This document shows positions 54,549-64,000 of a stretch of DNA of 64,000 bases, in pieces (position 1 is the first letter of the stretch; each line of letters opens with the position of its first letter). The notes under the pieces were generated by a model. That model was not told where the DNA came from. It saw only the letters and a program-made list of their open reading frames with translations, and ran no database searches. Made by a program: the position numbers and the translations under genes. Source of the DNA: Elmis aenea (taxonomy: Eukaryota > Arthropoda > Insecta > Coleoptera > Elmidae); assembly GCA_947652605.1 (NCBI GenBank), contig OX393579.1, positions 45,080,970 to 45,144,969 on the forward strand, in the 5' to 3' direction.

Positions 54549-54888
54549 CTTATATATTATATAACATAGATGTGAGACTACAATTTTATATAAACAAATA
54601 ATTTTTATCTATTACAGTTTTCTATATTTGTCATTTAAAACGTATAACACCCTAGATTAGTTTTTATTTGAAAAAAACAGTTCTTATGTGGAAACACTGA
54701 ATGAGAACAAGTACGGCGGCATCCGCAATTGTCGAGATCACCGACGGCTGCACAAACCGCTGCCGTCGACGGCGACGGCATTTTGCCGTCCCGCGCCTGT
54801 GTGTGAAAGCACCCATTTGATTACATTGAAGTCGGCAGCGCTGACGCCGACGGTAGCGGTTTTGCCGTCGTGTGTGAAAACGGCCTAA

Positions 54889-56244
54889 GGCAGTAAATGC
54901 TGGTTGCGAAGGAACAACTTGAAGTAATGCAAATACAACAACAATTACAGGGAATAATAAATGTTCATACCGTAGTACATGGTCTTTTAGTCATTTCCTA
55001 ACATTTTAAAATAAATCACGATAAAGTTTAGTTTCCGATATAAATTCCAAGGCACGATTTTCCTACCTTCCAGCACATTGACTGGCTCTATGAACTTAGG
55101 ATCCGAGATATTTAAATCGGACCAGAAAACATTTGCTTGCCTGACATTTTAGCTACGTACGAGTTTTAGTCATTTTATTACTTGAAATAAGAATATATCC
55201 AAGCCAATTTTTTTAGATTTCATTTCTTTAAAGGGAGATATTTCAGTTTCAGCTGTTAGGGATCGTCATATTTTCTGAAATAATTTGAATAGCTACTTTT
55301 ACTTTTTATTGGCTTGGAATTTTGCCCGACTATTGAAAGAGATGAGTATTTTCTCAAACAGCATCAAAATGTAATAATTTAAATAAGAGGAAATTTAGAC
55401 GCCACGATAAAATTTCAGAGAACCTTCGAAGATGAATAAATTTTAATGGAATATGCTGACCTACATGAAATATTTCACGGTTGTTTGTTTATTCAAGTAA
55501 ATAACATTTCTAGTTTATATTTCAGCTAAAACGTTTTACGTGAAATTTAATCAAAAACGTTGATTTATTGGCGAAGTCAAGAAAGTTTAAAAAGTTATCA
55601 GAAACTTAAAAGAGCAAATAGTTTGTAAATGTGTCTAACACACAAACATTTTGTGAGATAATATTTACAAAAAAGCATCATTTCATTAAGAGTCTCTAAA
55701 TTGTTAACTGGGACAGAAAGTCACTAAAATATTGAATAATTACTACAATTTTATTTTATGCAAATATTACGACACATAATTTGATTTGAAAAAGTCAGCA
55801 AAACATAATATATTTCCTAATAATTGGTTTATTATATAATTAAGTATAAATTTAGTCTGTGGCAGAATAGGACCTTCTGTGGCAGCTTAGGTTTCGTTTT
55901 TAATTAAAATACATCCTCAGAGTTAAATATTCAAATGATATAAGGCTAGATACTTAAAAATTTAACTCTAATGCTAGACATAACCCAGATGTTATTACTA
56001 TCGTTGAATACTATAGAGTCCAATGAAGAAAACAAAAAACTCTTACTTAATATTTATTTACTTACTGTTAAACTAAATTTTGCCTATAATTTTTTTGTAA
56101 ACTCGAAGTTTCTCGTATTCAGGGCAAATTTATATGTAAAATAAAACTGCCTTTTAGCTTACTCAGTGTTTATCTAGATTACGGGAAATGGACCATTTTC
56201 ATTATAAATGCCAACTTAGTGTCTGTCATGCACTAACGAATTTT
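54889..56244. other. Unassigned A+T-rich stretch
   Basis: No gene or repeat recognised. Confidence 0.35.
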
Positions 56245-57465
56245 CAGTTAGTCAGAGCGTATGGATATTTTAAAATATAAACTGTTAATTGTTCGCAAAT
56301 TACATGTAAATTATTTGTGTTCTCAAGTTTTTATTACAGCAAACATCTTGAGCGATATTTCTAACGAAGGATTAAGATGCATAACGCAAAGATATAATGC
56401 CATCTTGCGAATAGGTCATCTCTCTGCAGTGGAAGGTGGCAGAAATCATTCTGATTCCTAAATCGGAAAAACCCTTGACCGAACTAAAAACCTACAGACC
56501 AATAAGTCTGCTTTACATTTTGTCGATCTATTTGAAAAAGTGCTACTAGAAAAATTTGAACCTCAAAGACCGCCAAATTATACCAACGTATCAATTTGGA
56601 GAGCCAAACACTCTGCAGTAGAGCAAATAGTCAAGGTAACGAACAGGATCAGACAAGACTTTGAAGAAAACAGATATTTCTCGATATAACGCAAGCTTTT
56701 GACAAGGTTTGGCCAGGTCTACAAAATTAGAAAACTATTACCTACCACTAAATTATTTTCTAATCCTAAAATTCTACCCCAACAACGGCCATATCCGAAA
56801 AAAGTATCTCAACGTGTACACAGACCTTCATCAAATAAATGTTGGAGTTCCCCAGGGGAGCGAGCTGGGTCCGATATTGTTTCTCCCGATAATCCAACCA
56901 AAAAAACCCTTCTTACTGCAACATTTGCCGACGACACCTTCATGAACCTAAGAGGTCCACATATTACCCTAAATAGCCTCCAGATACCGCAACACGATGC
57001 CAAATACCTTGGACTTACCCTGGACAAAGGACTTACCTGGCGCAACCAAATATTCATCAAACGTAAGCAATTGGTCTTGAAACTTTCCTAACTTTTACTA
57101 GTTAATTGGACGTAAATCTTAAGTGTCTGAAAAATAAACTCTTAGTGTACAAAACTACCCTAAAACCATTGTGGACGTGTGGGATACAACTTTGGGAAAC
57201 GGCGTCCAAGTCGAACATCGAAATACTAAATCAATTCAAAGTTCTCAGAATATTAGTATCCAACCCCCATCCCATGGTTTGTTCCAAATACTTATCATTA
57301 GACAAGATCTACAGATAAAGACTGCAAAAGCAGAAATAAAACAACACACCAAGGAATATGCCAAAGGCTCAGAGATCACCCAAATAGTCTAACTAAACAA
57401 CTAATTATCCAACCACTCTACAGAAGCCGTTTCAAGCATCACAACTCAACAGACCTAATCGCCAG
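56245..57465 (+). pseudogene. Jockey-like LINE fragment, host of a second LINE
   Basis: Decayed reverse transcriptase blocks in order: ISNEGLRCITQRYNAILRIG (56355-56420); the counterpart of KSYRPISLLP, broken, at 56490-56530; RQDFEENRYF and the first aspartate region QAFDKVWPG (56690-56715); NVGVPQGSELGPILFLP (56838-56895) in one frame; ATFADDTFM (56918-56945), the catalytic box; an internal deletion; DAKYLGLTLDKGLTWRNQI (56996-57052); and KNKLLVYKTTLKPLWTCGIQ then LWETASKSNIEIL (57130-57220). Several frameshifts. It ends at the TSD of the Jockey-like copy inserted at 57476. Confidence 0.85.
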
Positions 57466-57475
57466 ATTTCAAACC

Positions 57476-58625
57476 TTTTTTTTTTTTTTTTACTATTTTC
57501 TTTCATACAATCTATCCCCTTAAGGACAATAAGTACTTCATGTGTCGACAAGAACACGGAGGGAAAAATTCCAATGAATAATTCCCTATATATACTAACT
57601 TACGTTACTATTGACAAAGTTTACTAATCACTTAATATCTATCTATCACTTAATACTATTTGAACCTATCTTGCAAGTCCGCTGGTCTGAACCGCTTCAA
57701 ACGTCTTTCTTCTGAATTGCCTTCCATTAGCCGGTTTGCAAGTTCACAATACTTTTCACTAAATTTTTTGATCACTTGCTTCATAGTTGGTATTTTTAGA
57801 TCGCGCTGGATCACGGCGTTTGGGACGTACCAGGGCGCACCCACAATAAGTCGAAAAACCTTATTTTGGAATCTTTGTAATATTTCTATATTAGAATTGC
57901 TTGACGTGCCCCAGAGCTGTATTCCAAATGTCCATATGGGTTTGATTATTACATTGTACAATAGCACTTTGTTTTCCATTGAGGGTTTGGATCTGTTGCT
58001 TATCATCCAATACATCTTTTGAAGTTGGAGTCCTAGTTGTTTTCTTTTTGCAAAGATGTGTTTTTGCCAATTTCATTTCCGGTCAAGGTGCATACCAAGA
58101 TATTTTACGGATTCTACGTGATTCAGTTGTTGACCATTGAATGTCACAGCAGGACAGCTTTCTCTTCTGTTGGTAAAAGTTATGTGGTAGGATTTCTTGT
58201 CGTTTACTCTCATCCTCCATATTTTTAACCAGTTTTGTATGTTATTCAGTGCAGTTTTTAGATGTTCAGAAGCTCTTGTAGGATCAGTATGTGACGAGAG
58301 CACAGCGGTGTCATCGGCATATGTTGCTATTGTAGTTAATCGCGTAATAGGCATGCCAGCTGTATAAAGAAGGTATAGTGTAGGGCCTAACAGACTTCCC
58401 TGTGGGACTCCAGCCAATATAGGATACAATTCTGAGCATTCATCCTGGTATTCAACTAGAAAATGTCTATTCTGTATATGATTTTAGGACTTCGTACATC
58501 TGATATGGTAGGCATTTTTTAAGTTTAGATAATAACCCCGCGTGCCAAACTTTATCGAAAGCCTGTGAGACATCTAAGAATACCGCTGAGCAGTATCGTT
58601 TGCCTTCTAAGTCCCTATTAACTTT
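57476..58625 (-). mobile_element. 5'-truncated Jockey-like LINE insertion with poly(A) and TSD
   Basis: The insertion is flanked by a 10-bp duplication ATTTCAAACC (57466-57475 and 58626-58635). Its minus-strand 3' end is a poly(A) run (T run at 57476-57492) after about 165 bases of 3' untranslated sequence. Coding remains run from 58622 to 57656. This is a classical target-primed insertion, truncated at its 5' end, into the plus-strand LINE at 56245-57465. Confidence 0.9.
57656..58622 (-). pseudogene. Jockey-like reverse transcriptase, 5'-truncated
   Basis: From 58622 down: AVFLDVSQAFDKVWHAGLLS (first catalytic aspartate region), then an open frame 58429-58073 with ILAGVPQGSLLGPTLYLLYT, TIATYADDTAVLSSH (catalytic YADD), WRMRVNDKKS and YLGMHLDRK, then after a frameshift 58015-57656 with NKVLLYNVIIKPIWTFGIQL, WGTSSNSNIEILQRFQNKVF, APWYVPNA and RRLKRFRPADL. 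This is the normal block order of insect Jockey-clade elements. A frameshift near 58440 and another at 58073-58015 disable it. Confidence 0.9.
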
Positions 58626-58635
58626 ATTTCAAACC

Positions 58636-60080
58636 CAATGACATCTACAAATAATTATGTATTTTGTAATAAAACGTGTTAAATGTAAAATCCCAGATGC
58701 TATACTTACAATTAGTAGTAAGCTATTAGTATACGGGAATCTACCACAGGGTAGTTTTCCACATGTTCTTATAACCGCCGAACCAATTAATTAATGAATA
58801 AACAGTATACTGACTGCAAATTAATTGGGATAATAAATTTTTTCTTCCAAAAATGGACTGAAACCGCTTTCATAAAACATGGTCCACATTTTGACGGCTA
58901 GTTAAGTTCCTTGAATTGATAAAAAAACAGTTTTTCCATATCTATTTCATTTTAATTTATTATATTTCGACAAAACTCACGACGCAAAACACTTCAAAAA
59001 CAAAACAAAATCAAAGGTGTAGTTATATTAACAATATGTTTTTTATACTTTTCTTTAAATTTTGGGTTTAGCTTGTGTCCAATTCTAGCACACCTGTTGC
59101 GCCTACATTATATTTCAATAAAAAAAACAGCGCAAAAAGTTATTACACAACGACTAAGCTACAGTACTTAATAAAACCTATGTATAAAACTTTGTAAGAA
59201 CTGGTGTAAATTAGCGATATAAAATTGCACATCATATAAAATCTATTAAATCCTTTTCGGGATAACTTGTAAAATATACCTAGCAGGATTTTGTTTCCTT
59301 ATTTATTTATCCGGTTCATTGCTGTGACAAACAGACTTTGGTGGATCCCATAAAAAATCAAATAGCCGTTAAGTTTTTTTATAGGAATGTTGATTTCGTT
59401 AGAGAAAATACGACTAGACTTCTCTTAATCATTGAGTTAAATAGACCATCGCATCTGGGCGCCAGTCCTTTGAAGCATCGGGGCGCCATTCACGATTTTT
59501 TGCTATTACTGTAGGTTTGTGATTTACTGTACTGAAACGTAAACCGACTTAAACCACTAGAATCAGATATGGATAAAATAAGTTTTAGTAAAAAAAACAG
59601 CATTAATATTATTTAGCAAAATATTTCATCACTTGCAAGACAGAATACCCATAATTTCAGAATTGTTTTATTAACGCTTTACATGCTTGAAATTGAATTA
59701 TTAGCATTTTAAACGCAGACCAATTTTCTGTTTGACAGGAAGATTTCATTAAAGAAATCATTGCAAACATTTGATCTCCGATTGTATTTCGATTACCGTC
59801 AAGTTTATCTACTTGTAAATCAAGGTAAATAAATGTAATGAAATTTTTCTGCGTCCGTCCAGAAAATCAATTGTTTCAGATCCATTTTTAGGCTGGAAAA
59901 GACATCATTACTGGCCTAGCCCAGAAAGTAACTGGTTGCCATGGTAATAACAACTCTTTACCGCCCTAGGCCGGAAAAAAGCTGGTTGCCATGGTGATGA
60001 GTTATTTTCTTGATTTGCGCTGTCAAACAAGCGTCATTATAACACCAAACGAGTTTTCACCCGTAGTTTGTTAAGTTATT
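58636..60080. other. Mostly unassigned; two X-box-like motifs at the end
   Basis: The first bases may be the displaced 3' untranslated region of the plus-strand LINE (TTTTGTAATAAAACG at 58662). Otherwise no gene is recognised before the motifs at 59935-59998. Confidence 0.35.
59935..59998. promoter_or_regulatory. Pair of RFX X-box-like motifs
   Basis: GTTGCCATGGTAAT (59935-59948) and GTTGCCATGGTGAT (59985-59998) approach the RFX X-box consensus GTNRCC-N(0-3)-RGYAAC and stand 50 bases apart in direct orientation. The surrounding CTGGTTGCCATGGT is duplicated. They precede a short open frame at 60089. Function is an inference. Confidence 0.25.
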
Positions 60081-60088
60081 GTTTCATT

Positions 60089-60235
60089 ATGGATGGTGAC
60101 GATGGTGATTTTGGTGTCAGTGGCGGACGCAGAAAAATTATTGTTCGTAACATACCCGTAAAGTGTCTTTACTGGACTCGTATGCTTGCAGGACTCGCCT
60201 ACGGCTCGTCCCAAAACTGTCTACTCGTCCAGTAA
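60089..60235 (+). CDS. Short open frame of 48 codons, unassigned
   Basis: The frame starts MDGDDGDFGVSGGRRKIIVR and ends NCLLVQ. The acidic, glycine-rich start and basic GRRKII are protein-like, and the two X-box-like motifs lie about 90-150 bases upstream. Against this, CAGTGGCGGACGCAG at 60119 resembles a hAT-type end, and the 3' half overlaps an inverted repeat, so the coding reading is weak. Confidence 0.15.
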   Translation: MDGDDGDFGVSGGRRKIIVRNIPVKCLYWTRMLAGLAYGSSQNCLLVQ

Positions 60236-60246
60236 AGTACCACTAT

Positions 60247-60517
60247 CCGGCCTTGTTACGTAAATAACTATAACACAAAGTGTTTTTTAAGGAATCTACT
60301 AAACCTTGAGAGTTTATTACATAGTAATTTGAAATATTAAACAAACTAAAACAATGTAGGTTCGATTCAAAAAACTTGTGGTGTTTTGGATTATTGCAGC
60401 AAAAGGCAAAGCATATTTTATTTATCGCTTATACAGCTTAAGTTTGACTGTCGCACCCCTATAACTTTGTTATTTTAAGAAGAAACCCCCATAATAGTTA
60501 TTTATGTAGCAAGGCCG
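60247..60517. repeat. Inverted-repeat element, about 270 bp
   Basis: CGGCCTTGTTACGTAAATAA followed by CTAT at 60248-60271 is repeated inverted at 60494-60517 (ATAGTTATTTATGTAGCAAG then GCCG). The outer AGTAC strings (60236; 60525) may extend the pairing. Just upstream, CTTTACTGGACTCGTA (60165) faces TACTCGTCCAGTAAAG (60222) as a separate hairpin. A small foldback element is likely. Confidence 0.5.
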
Positions 60518-60529
60518 AAAAAGTACGTT

Positions 60530-61500
60530 TTTACCAGTTCCTGTAAATTACCGTGTCACGTCTCTTATTACATAGATTGTCCCTTATTACAGGGCTTTCC
60601 CCTAATCGTAAAAATAATCTCGTCTCCTATAAAAAAAAAGCGTTTATGTTATTTAGTCCTGCAGCAAAGTTGTATTCAAAATCGTATTATCTTCAGTTTC
60701 ATAATTTGACAGATTAAATATTAAGCAAAATACCTTTATTTACAAATTTCCGACATATCAAAGAGAATAATTCATTTTATACATATTTTAAGACATAACT
60801 TTTAAAGAATCTCCTTTGTTCACGGTAATCCAAACATACAAACAACAAATTTTGAAGGTAATTTGATTTCGAGATTAATTATAGGGCTTCTGTAATATTC
60901 CACTTTGACTTTATGAGTTTCGTAACTTCCCTGCGAGTTCCCAGGCATCATTTCGTGTTTACTCAATAACCAATTCCTATGTTATCTTTGTATTCATAAG
61001 ATGTATGTGTATTTGTTTATAGAAGACGCAATTTCGTTTTGTTCATATCATAACGAAGGTAATAAACTTTGATTAAACTGCTGTAGATGTAATTAGCCCG
61101 TGTAATAAACCTGCCTGGCAACTTTGTCACTCTCTTTAGGTATATTACAAAGAGTAGATTATTAACTTCTGCTTTTAATTTTGTTTTCCTTGTAAGGTTT
61201 CCTTTGGCTTACAAAATAGTATGAAAGCTTAAAGGATATTATATTTTCTTCCAAGAATCGTGACTTGTAAATCTATTTCATAGCATCTAAGCGTCATTTT
61301 TATGATTTTATTTAATAAACTTGTATGACTGCATATTTTAGTTATCAAATAGTTACACAATCTTTAAAAATTGTGGCTTGAAAAGCAAGTAAAATCGTTG
61401 CATATTCAAACTTATGAATCTATCCGAAAACATGACGGTTTTTGACGTGTTTTAATAAATCTTCAGTTTTATTTTTAACAATAAGTGCTCAATAATAGTA
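60530..61500. other. Unassigned A+T-rich stretch
   Basis: No gene, RNA or repeat structure recognised. Confidence 0.35.
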
Positions 61501-61840
61501 TATTATATAACAAGAGTTGTAAGAAGCTGAAGCATATTACGCACGAAAGGAAAAGTTACGCACGGAGCCGCGTAGAGGCGAGTACGAATTCCCACAAGTG
61601 CGTAATTGCTTTATAACTCGAGTTATGTAGCTTACTTTTTCTACAATCACATAATACCTACGATTTTAACGGCTTTTTGACTAATATACACATGTAATTA
61701 CGTTGTCTTGTCAATTTTGACGTAAGTCTACTTTGACATTTCTAGACAAGTGTGCGTTTTGCTTACCGTGCGTAATAACTCACTTACTAGGCATGCAGAA
61801 AGTGTTTGACATGAGTCTACTTTGATCATTTTTTTAAAAA
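61500..61840 (+). repeat. Direct repeat unit 1 (about 330 bp)
   Basis: Begins AATAGTATATTATATAACAA and ends near TTTGATCATTTTTTTAAAAA. Its first 130 bases fold back on themselves: AAGAGTTGTAAGAAGC and ATTACGCAC face GTGCGTAATTGCTTTATAAC and CTCGAGTTAT. The G+C-rich middle is CGCACGGAGCCGCGTAGAGG. Unit 2 lies at 62515-62860. Confidence 0.75.
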
Positions 61841-62514
61841 AGCCTATTAGCTTACATTTAGCACATTTACATTTTAGTTTAGTTTAACTGCACGTGTTTC
61901 TAACAAATAGTTATAAATAAATAAGGCATGCATATTATTTTACGATAGTACAAAAGTAGGTTACCAATCATTTTTATAAAACATGGGATATTTTCAGAGT
62001 GAGAAAACGTCATGGCCTTATGCTGGATTGTAAGCTAAGATGAAAATGTCATTTGCAAACAGTTGAAACGTGCTACTGTAAAAATAAAATGTAAATTATG
62101 TCTTTAAAGTAACACAGAGGTCTGATGGGTGTCAAATATTATGTTATAGAAGCTGACGCTTTGCGTATTATTCAAATGAGTTTTTGTCGCAACATTTCAA
62201 CTCATGTTTTATAAAGCTTTTATAATATATTTTATTGATCTTTACAATTTATGTTGAAGCAACAGGATAAAAATACTTATGATAGCATAACCTATTAAGT
62301 TTAATTTTATTGTGTTTGCAGAAAGTTACAAATGTGCTGATTAATCACTTTTAATATAGAATTCTTAAGATTATAAGACTGCACTATTATGTCATCTGAA
62401 AAATTCGTGCCGCTCGAACACATTTGTTGGTTTTTTGTTGGCCGCCTTTGTTAATAACAATGACAATGAGAACATCGCAAAAAATCTAAGACAACAAAAG
62501 TCAACTGTTTTCGA
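61841..62514. other. Spacer between direct repeats
   Basis: About 670 bases, A+T-rich, with no coding sequence recognised. Confidence 0.4.
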
Positions 62515-62860
62515 TTATATAATAGTATATTACATAACAACAGTTGTAAGAAGCATATTACGCACTAGTGGAAAAGCTGCGCACGGAGCCGCGTAGCGAC
62601 GAGTGCGTTATTGCTTTACAACTCGTGTTATGTAGCTTACTTTTTCTACGATCACATAATACATACGATTTTAACGACTTTTTGGCTAATATACACAGGT
62701 AATTACGTTGTCTTGTCAATTTTGACGTAAGCTTGCTTTGACATTTCTAGACAAGTGTGCGTTTTGCTTACCGTGCGTTATAACTCACTTACTAGGCATG
62801 CAAGAAGTGTTTGACGTGAGTCTTCTTTGATCATTTCTTTAAAAAAACTCTGCGTTTGCT
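62515..62860 (+). repeat. Direct repeat unit 2 (about 330 bp)
   Basis: The same unit as 61500-61840 in the same orientation: ATAGTATATTACATAACAAC at the start, CGCACGGAGCCGCGTAGCGA, then ATCACATAATACATACGATT, TAATTACGTTGTCTTGTCAA, CTTACTAGGCATGCA and TTTGATCATTTCTTTAAAAA. Differences are scattered. Two copies of a MITE-like foldback sequence are more likely than LTRs, because no TG...CA ends, primer site or internal coding are seen. Confidence 0.75.
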
Positions 62861-62994
62861 TACCTTTCGTAAGGAATCACTTACTACGCATGCAGGCTGT
62901 ACGGTAAGAGTCATTTACATTAGTAGTCGTAGAAAAATAAAATAAATGCGGGAACTTTGTTAGTGTCTGTATGCACTTATCTGCGTAACCCTTA

Positions 62995-63465
62995 AAAAGA
63001 ATTATTCATTTCTGGACAGATTAATAACGAATGATGGAAAATGGGTATTATACGATAATTTTAAACGAAAACAACATTGAACCCAGTCAGGACAGCCATC
63101 TGAAACCACTGTTAAACCAGTAATTCATTGCAAGAAAATAGTACTTTTAATATGGTGGGACTACAAAGGTACTGTATTTTGGATATCTTAATTTCGGGGA
63201 GCTATAAATGCAAATAATTATTTTCAGTAACTAGAAAATCGGAAGCACGCGATTGCAGTGAAAGGTTACGAGTTGCAAATAGAAGCAGCTTAGTTTTTTT
63301 TTACCTGATAACGCTAAATGACATTCTGCAATGTGCGACCCAACATGTATTACAGGAGCTCAATTTGTAAATATTAATTCACCCACCTTATTCATCCGAC
63401 TTGGCACCTACAGATTTTTATCATTTTGGATTTTACAAATATGACTTAAAAAGAAAATTTTAAAA
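62995..63465 (+). pseudogene. mariner transposase pseudogene (DD34D type)
   Basis: Blocks in order, over several frames: FLDRLITNDGKWVLYDNFKR (about 63011-63075), where the first catalytic aspartate (TGDE in active copies) survives as TND; SGQPSETTVKPVIHCKKIVL then LIWWDYKGTVFW (63086-63182); FFLPDNAK-H (about 63297-63328) with the second aspartate in DNA; and HPPYSSDLAPTDFYHFGFYK (63380-63440) with the third aspartate in SSD. Stops and frameshifts are scattered, so it is dead. No TIRs were identified. Confidence 0.85.
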
Positions 63466-64000
63466 CTGATTGTGGTAAAATATACCTTGCACATTTTTTA
63501 AATATTTATATCAAAAACAGACCTTTATAAAAGTGAAATATATAAACTTGTATGTTGAAAGATAATAATTAAACAACATTGCATTGATTGAAATAAAACA
63601 GATTTAAATAAAAAAATTACTAGTTGTTTTATTAATAAAACGACACGAACTTCTCGGAAGATGTAATATTAATGCACTAATGATAAGTGTGTACGATTAC
63701 CACTCAATTTTGATTTTTGTTTGTTTCTTCACAATAGGATTAAATTCACAAAATATCTAAAACTTAAATTGCAAGATAAATGTAATGTTCTGAAAATAAC
63801 AATGTTTCTACATTTAAAAATAAATTAAAGCGTTTTAAGATTTTTTTAATGTTCCAAGATTTATTTTGATATGTGCAGTAGTTTAAAACTGTGTTTATTA
63901 TTAACATATTCTTAAATGATGTTTCGTATGTTGATTTGCAATAGTCATCCTTCAATAAACCTAGTAGTTTTAATGCAGTGGTTTGGCTAACAGCGCCGCC
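63466..64000. other. Unassigned A+T-rich end of window
   Basis: The 63-codon minus-strand frame at 63764-63955 has no family pattern. Nothing else recognised. Confidence 0.35.

Larger units (their letters stand above)
53405..54885 (+). mobile_element. PIF/Harbinger element, internally deleted
   Basis: Ends GGCCGTTTTCACACACGACG are identical on both strands, and TAA borders both (53402-53404 and 54886-54888), the Harbinger duplication. Subtermini carry repeats of GCCGTCG/ACCGCTGCCG in both orientations, including a second TTTCACACACGACGGCATTA at 53477. The inside holds the first 80 codons of a Harbinger-type transposase and a nested palindrome. Confidence 0.9.

Noticed and set aside
61500..62860. 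Small LTR retrotransposon with 330-bp LTRs
   Set aside because: The repeats lack TG...CA ends, primer-binding and polypurine sites, and the 670-bp interior is non-coding.

Overview
This is eukaryotic DNA, very probably from an insect or other arthropod: A+T-rich, with no operons, and with a repertoire of piggyBac, MULE, PIF/Harbinger, hAT, Tc1/mariner, Helitron, Jockey-like and RTE-like LINEs and a tRNA-derived SINE. I cannot name the species. I find no convincing multi-exon host gene. The window reads as a deep intergenic (or intronic) graveyard of mobile elements, many nested, several with target-site duplications (TSDs) that can be read directly. Only two coding regions look intact: a piggyBac transposase (44602-46236, +) and a MULE transposase exon (38391-39419, -).

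Layout. 1-6000: a Tc1/mariner element (528-2814) holding a TA-flanked MITE in which a 14-bp minisatellite has expanded to about 800 bp, then three hAT-type elements nested inside one another (3614-5982, 3807-5907, 5077-5766), each with an 8-bp TSD. 7000-12400: a GGTAATGGCGC-rich TIR element, the first of two near-identical hAT copies (8841-10066) inserted in an RTE-like LINE fragment, and a TIR element (10997-12399) with a LINE relic inside. 13500-18260: a long hairpin with a TTAA-flanked MITE in its loop, then a 3.75-kb hAT relic (14510-18259) with a BED zinc-finger remnant, the second hAT copy and an 1.8-kb palindrome inside it. 19200-26800: a foldback element and three large palindromic elements with TACAGGGTG ends. 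27600-29500: a second copy of the satellite MITE, and an internally deleted MULE carrying C2H2 zinc-finger coding remains. 32500-36100: a Jockey-like fragment, a hAT MITE and a near full-length decayed mariner-like element. 37984-39730: a MULE whose termini are arrays of 15-16-bp units. 40031-43554: a Harbinger relic with a MADF-like domain, a palindrome and a hAT relic. 43693-46965: a palindrome split by the intact piggyBac, which itself carries a Helitron. 47800-54885: RTE-like LINE, SINE, mariner relics, palindromes and a Harbinger relic. 56245-58625: a Jockey-like LINE inserted into another one. 61505-63465: a 330-bp direct repeat and a mariner pseudogene.

The unifying theme is the TACAGGGTG-ended family. 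One member (34844-36094) is a decayed Tc1/mariner-type transposon with ordinary short inverted repeats. Most others have become long palindromes with arms of several hundred bases, and some still contain pieces of the same kind of transposase. If transcribed, these would form long hairpin RNAs.
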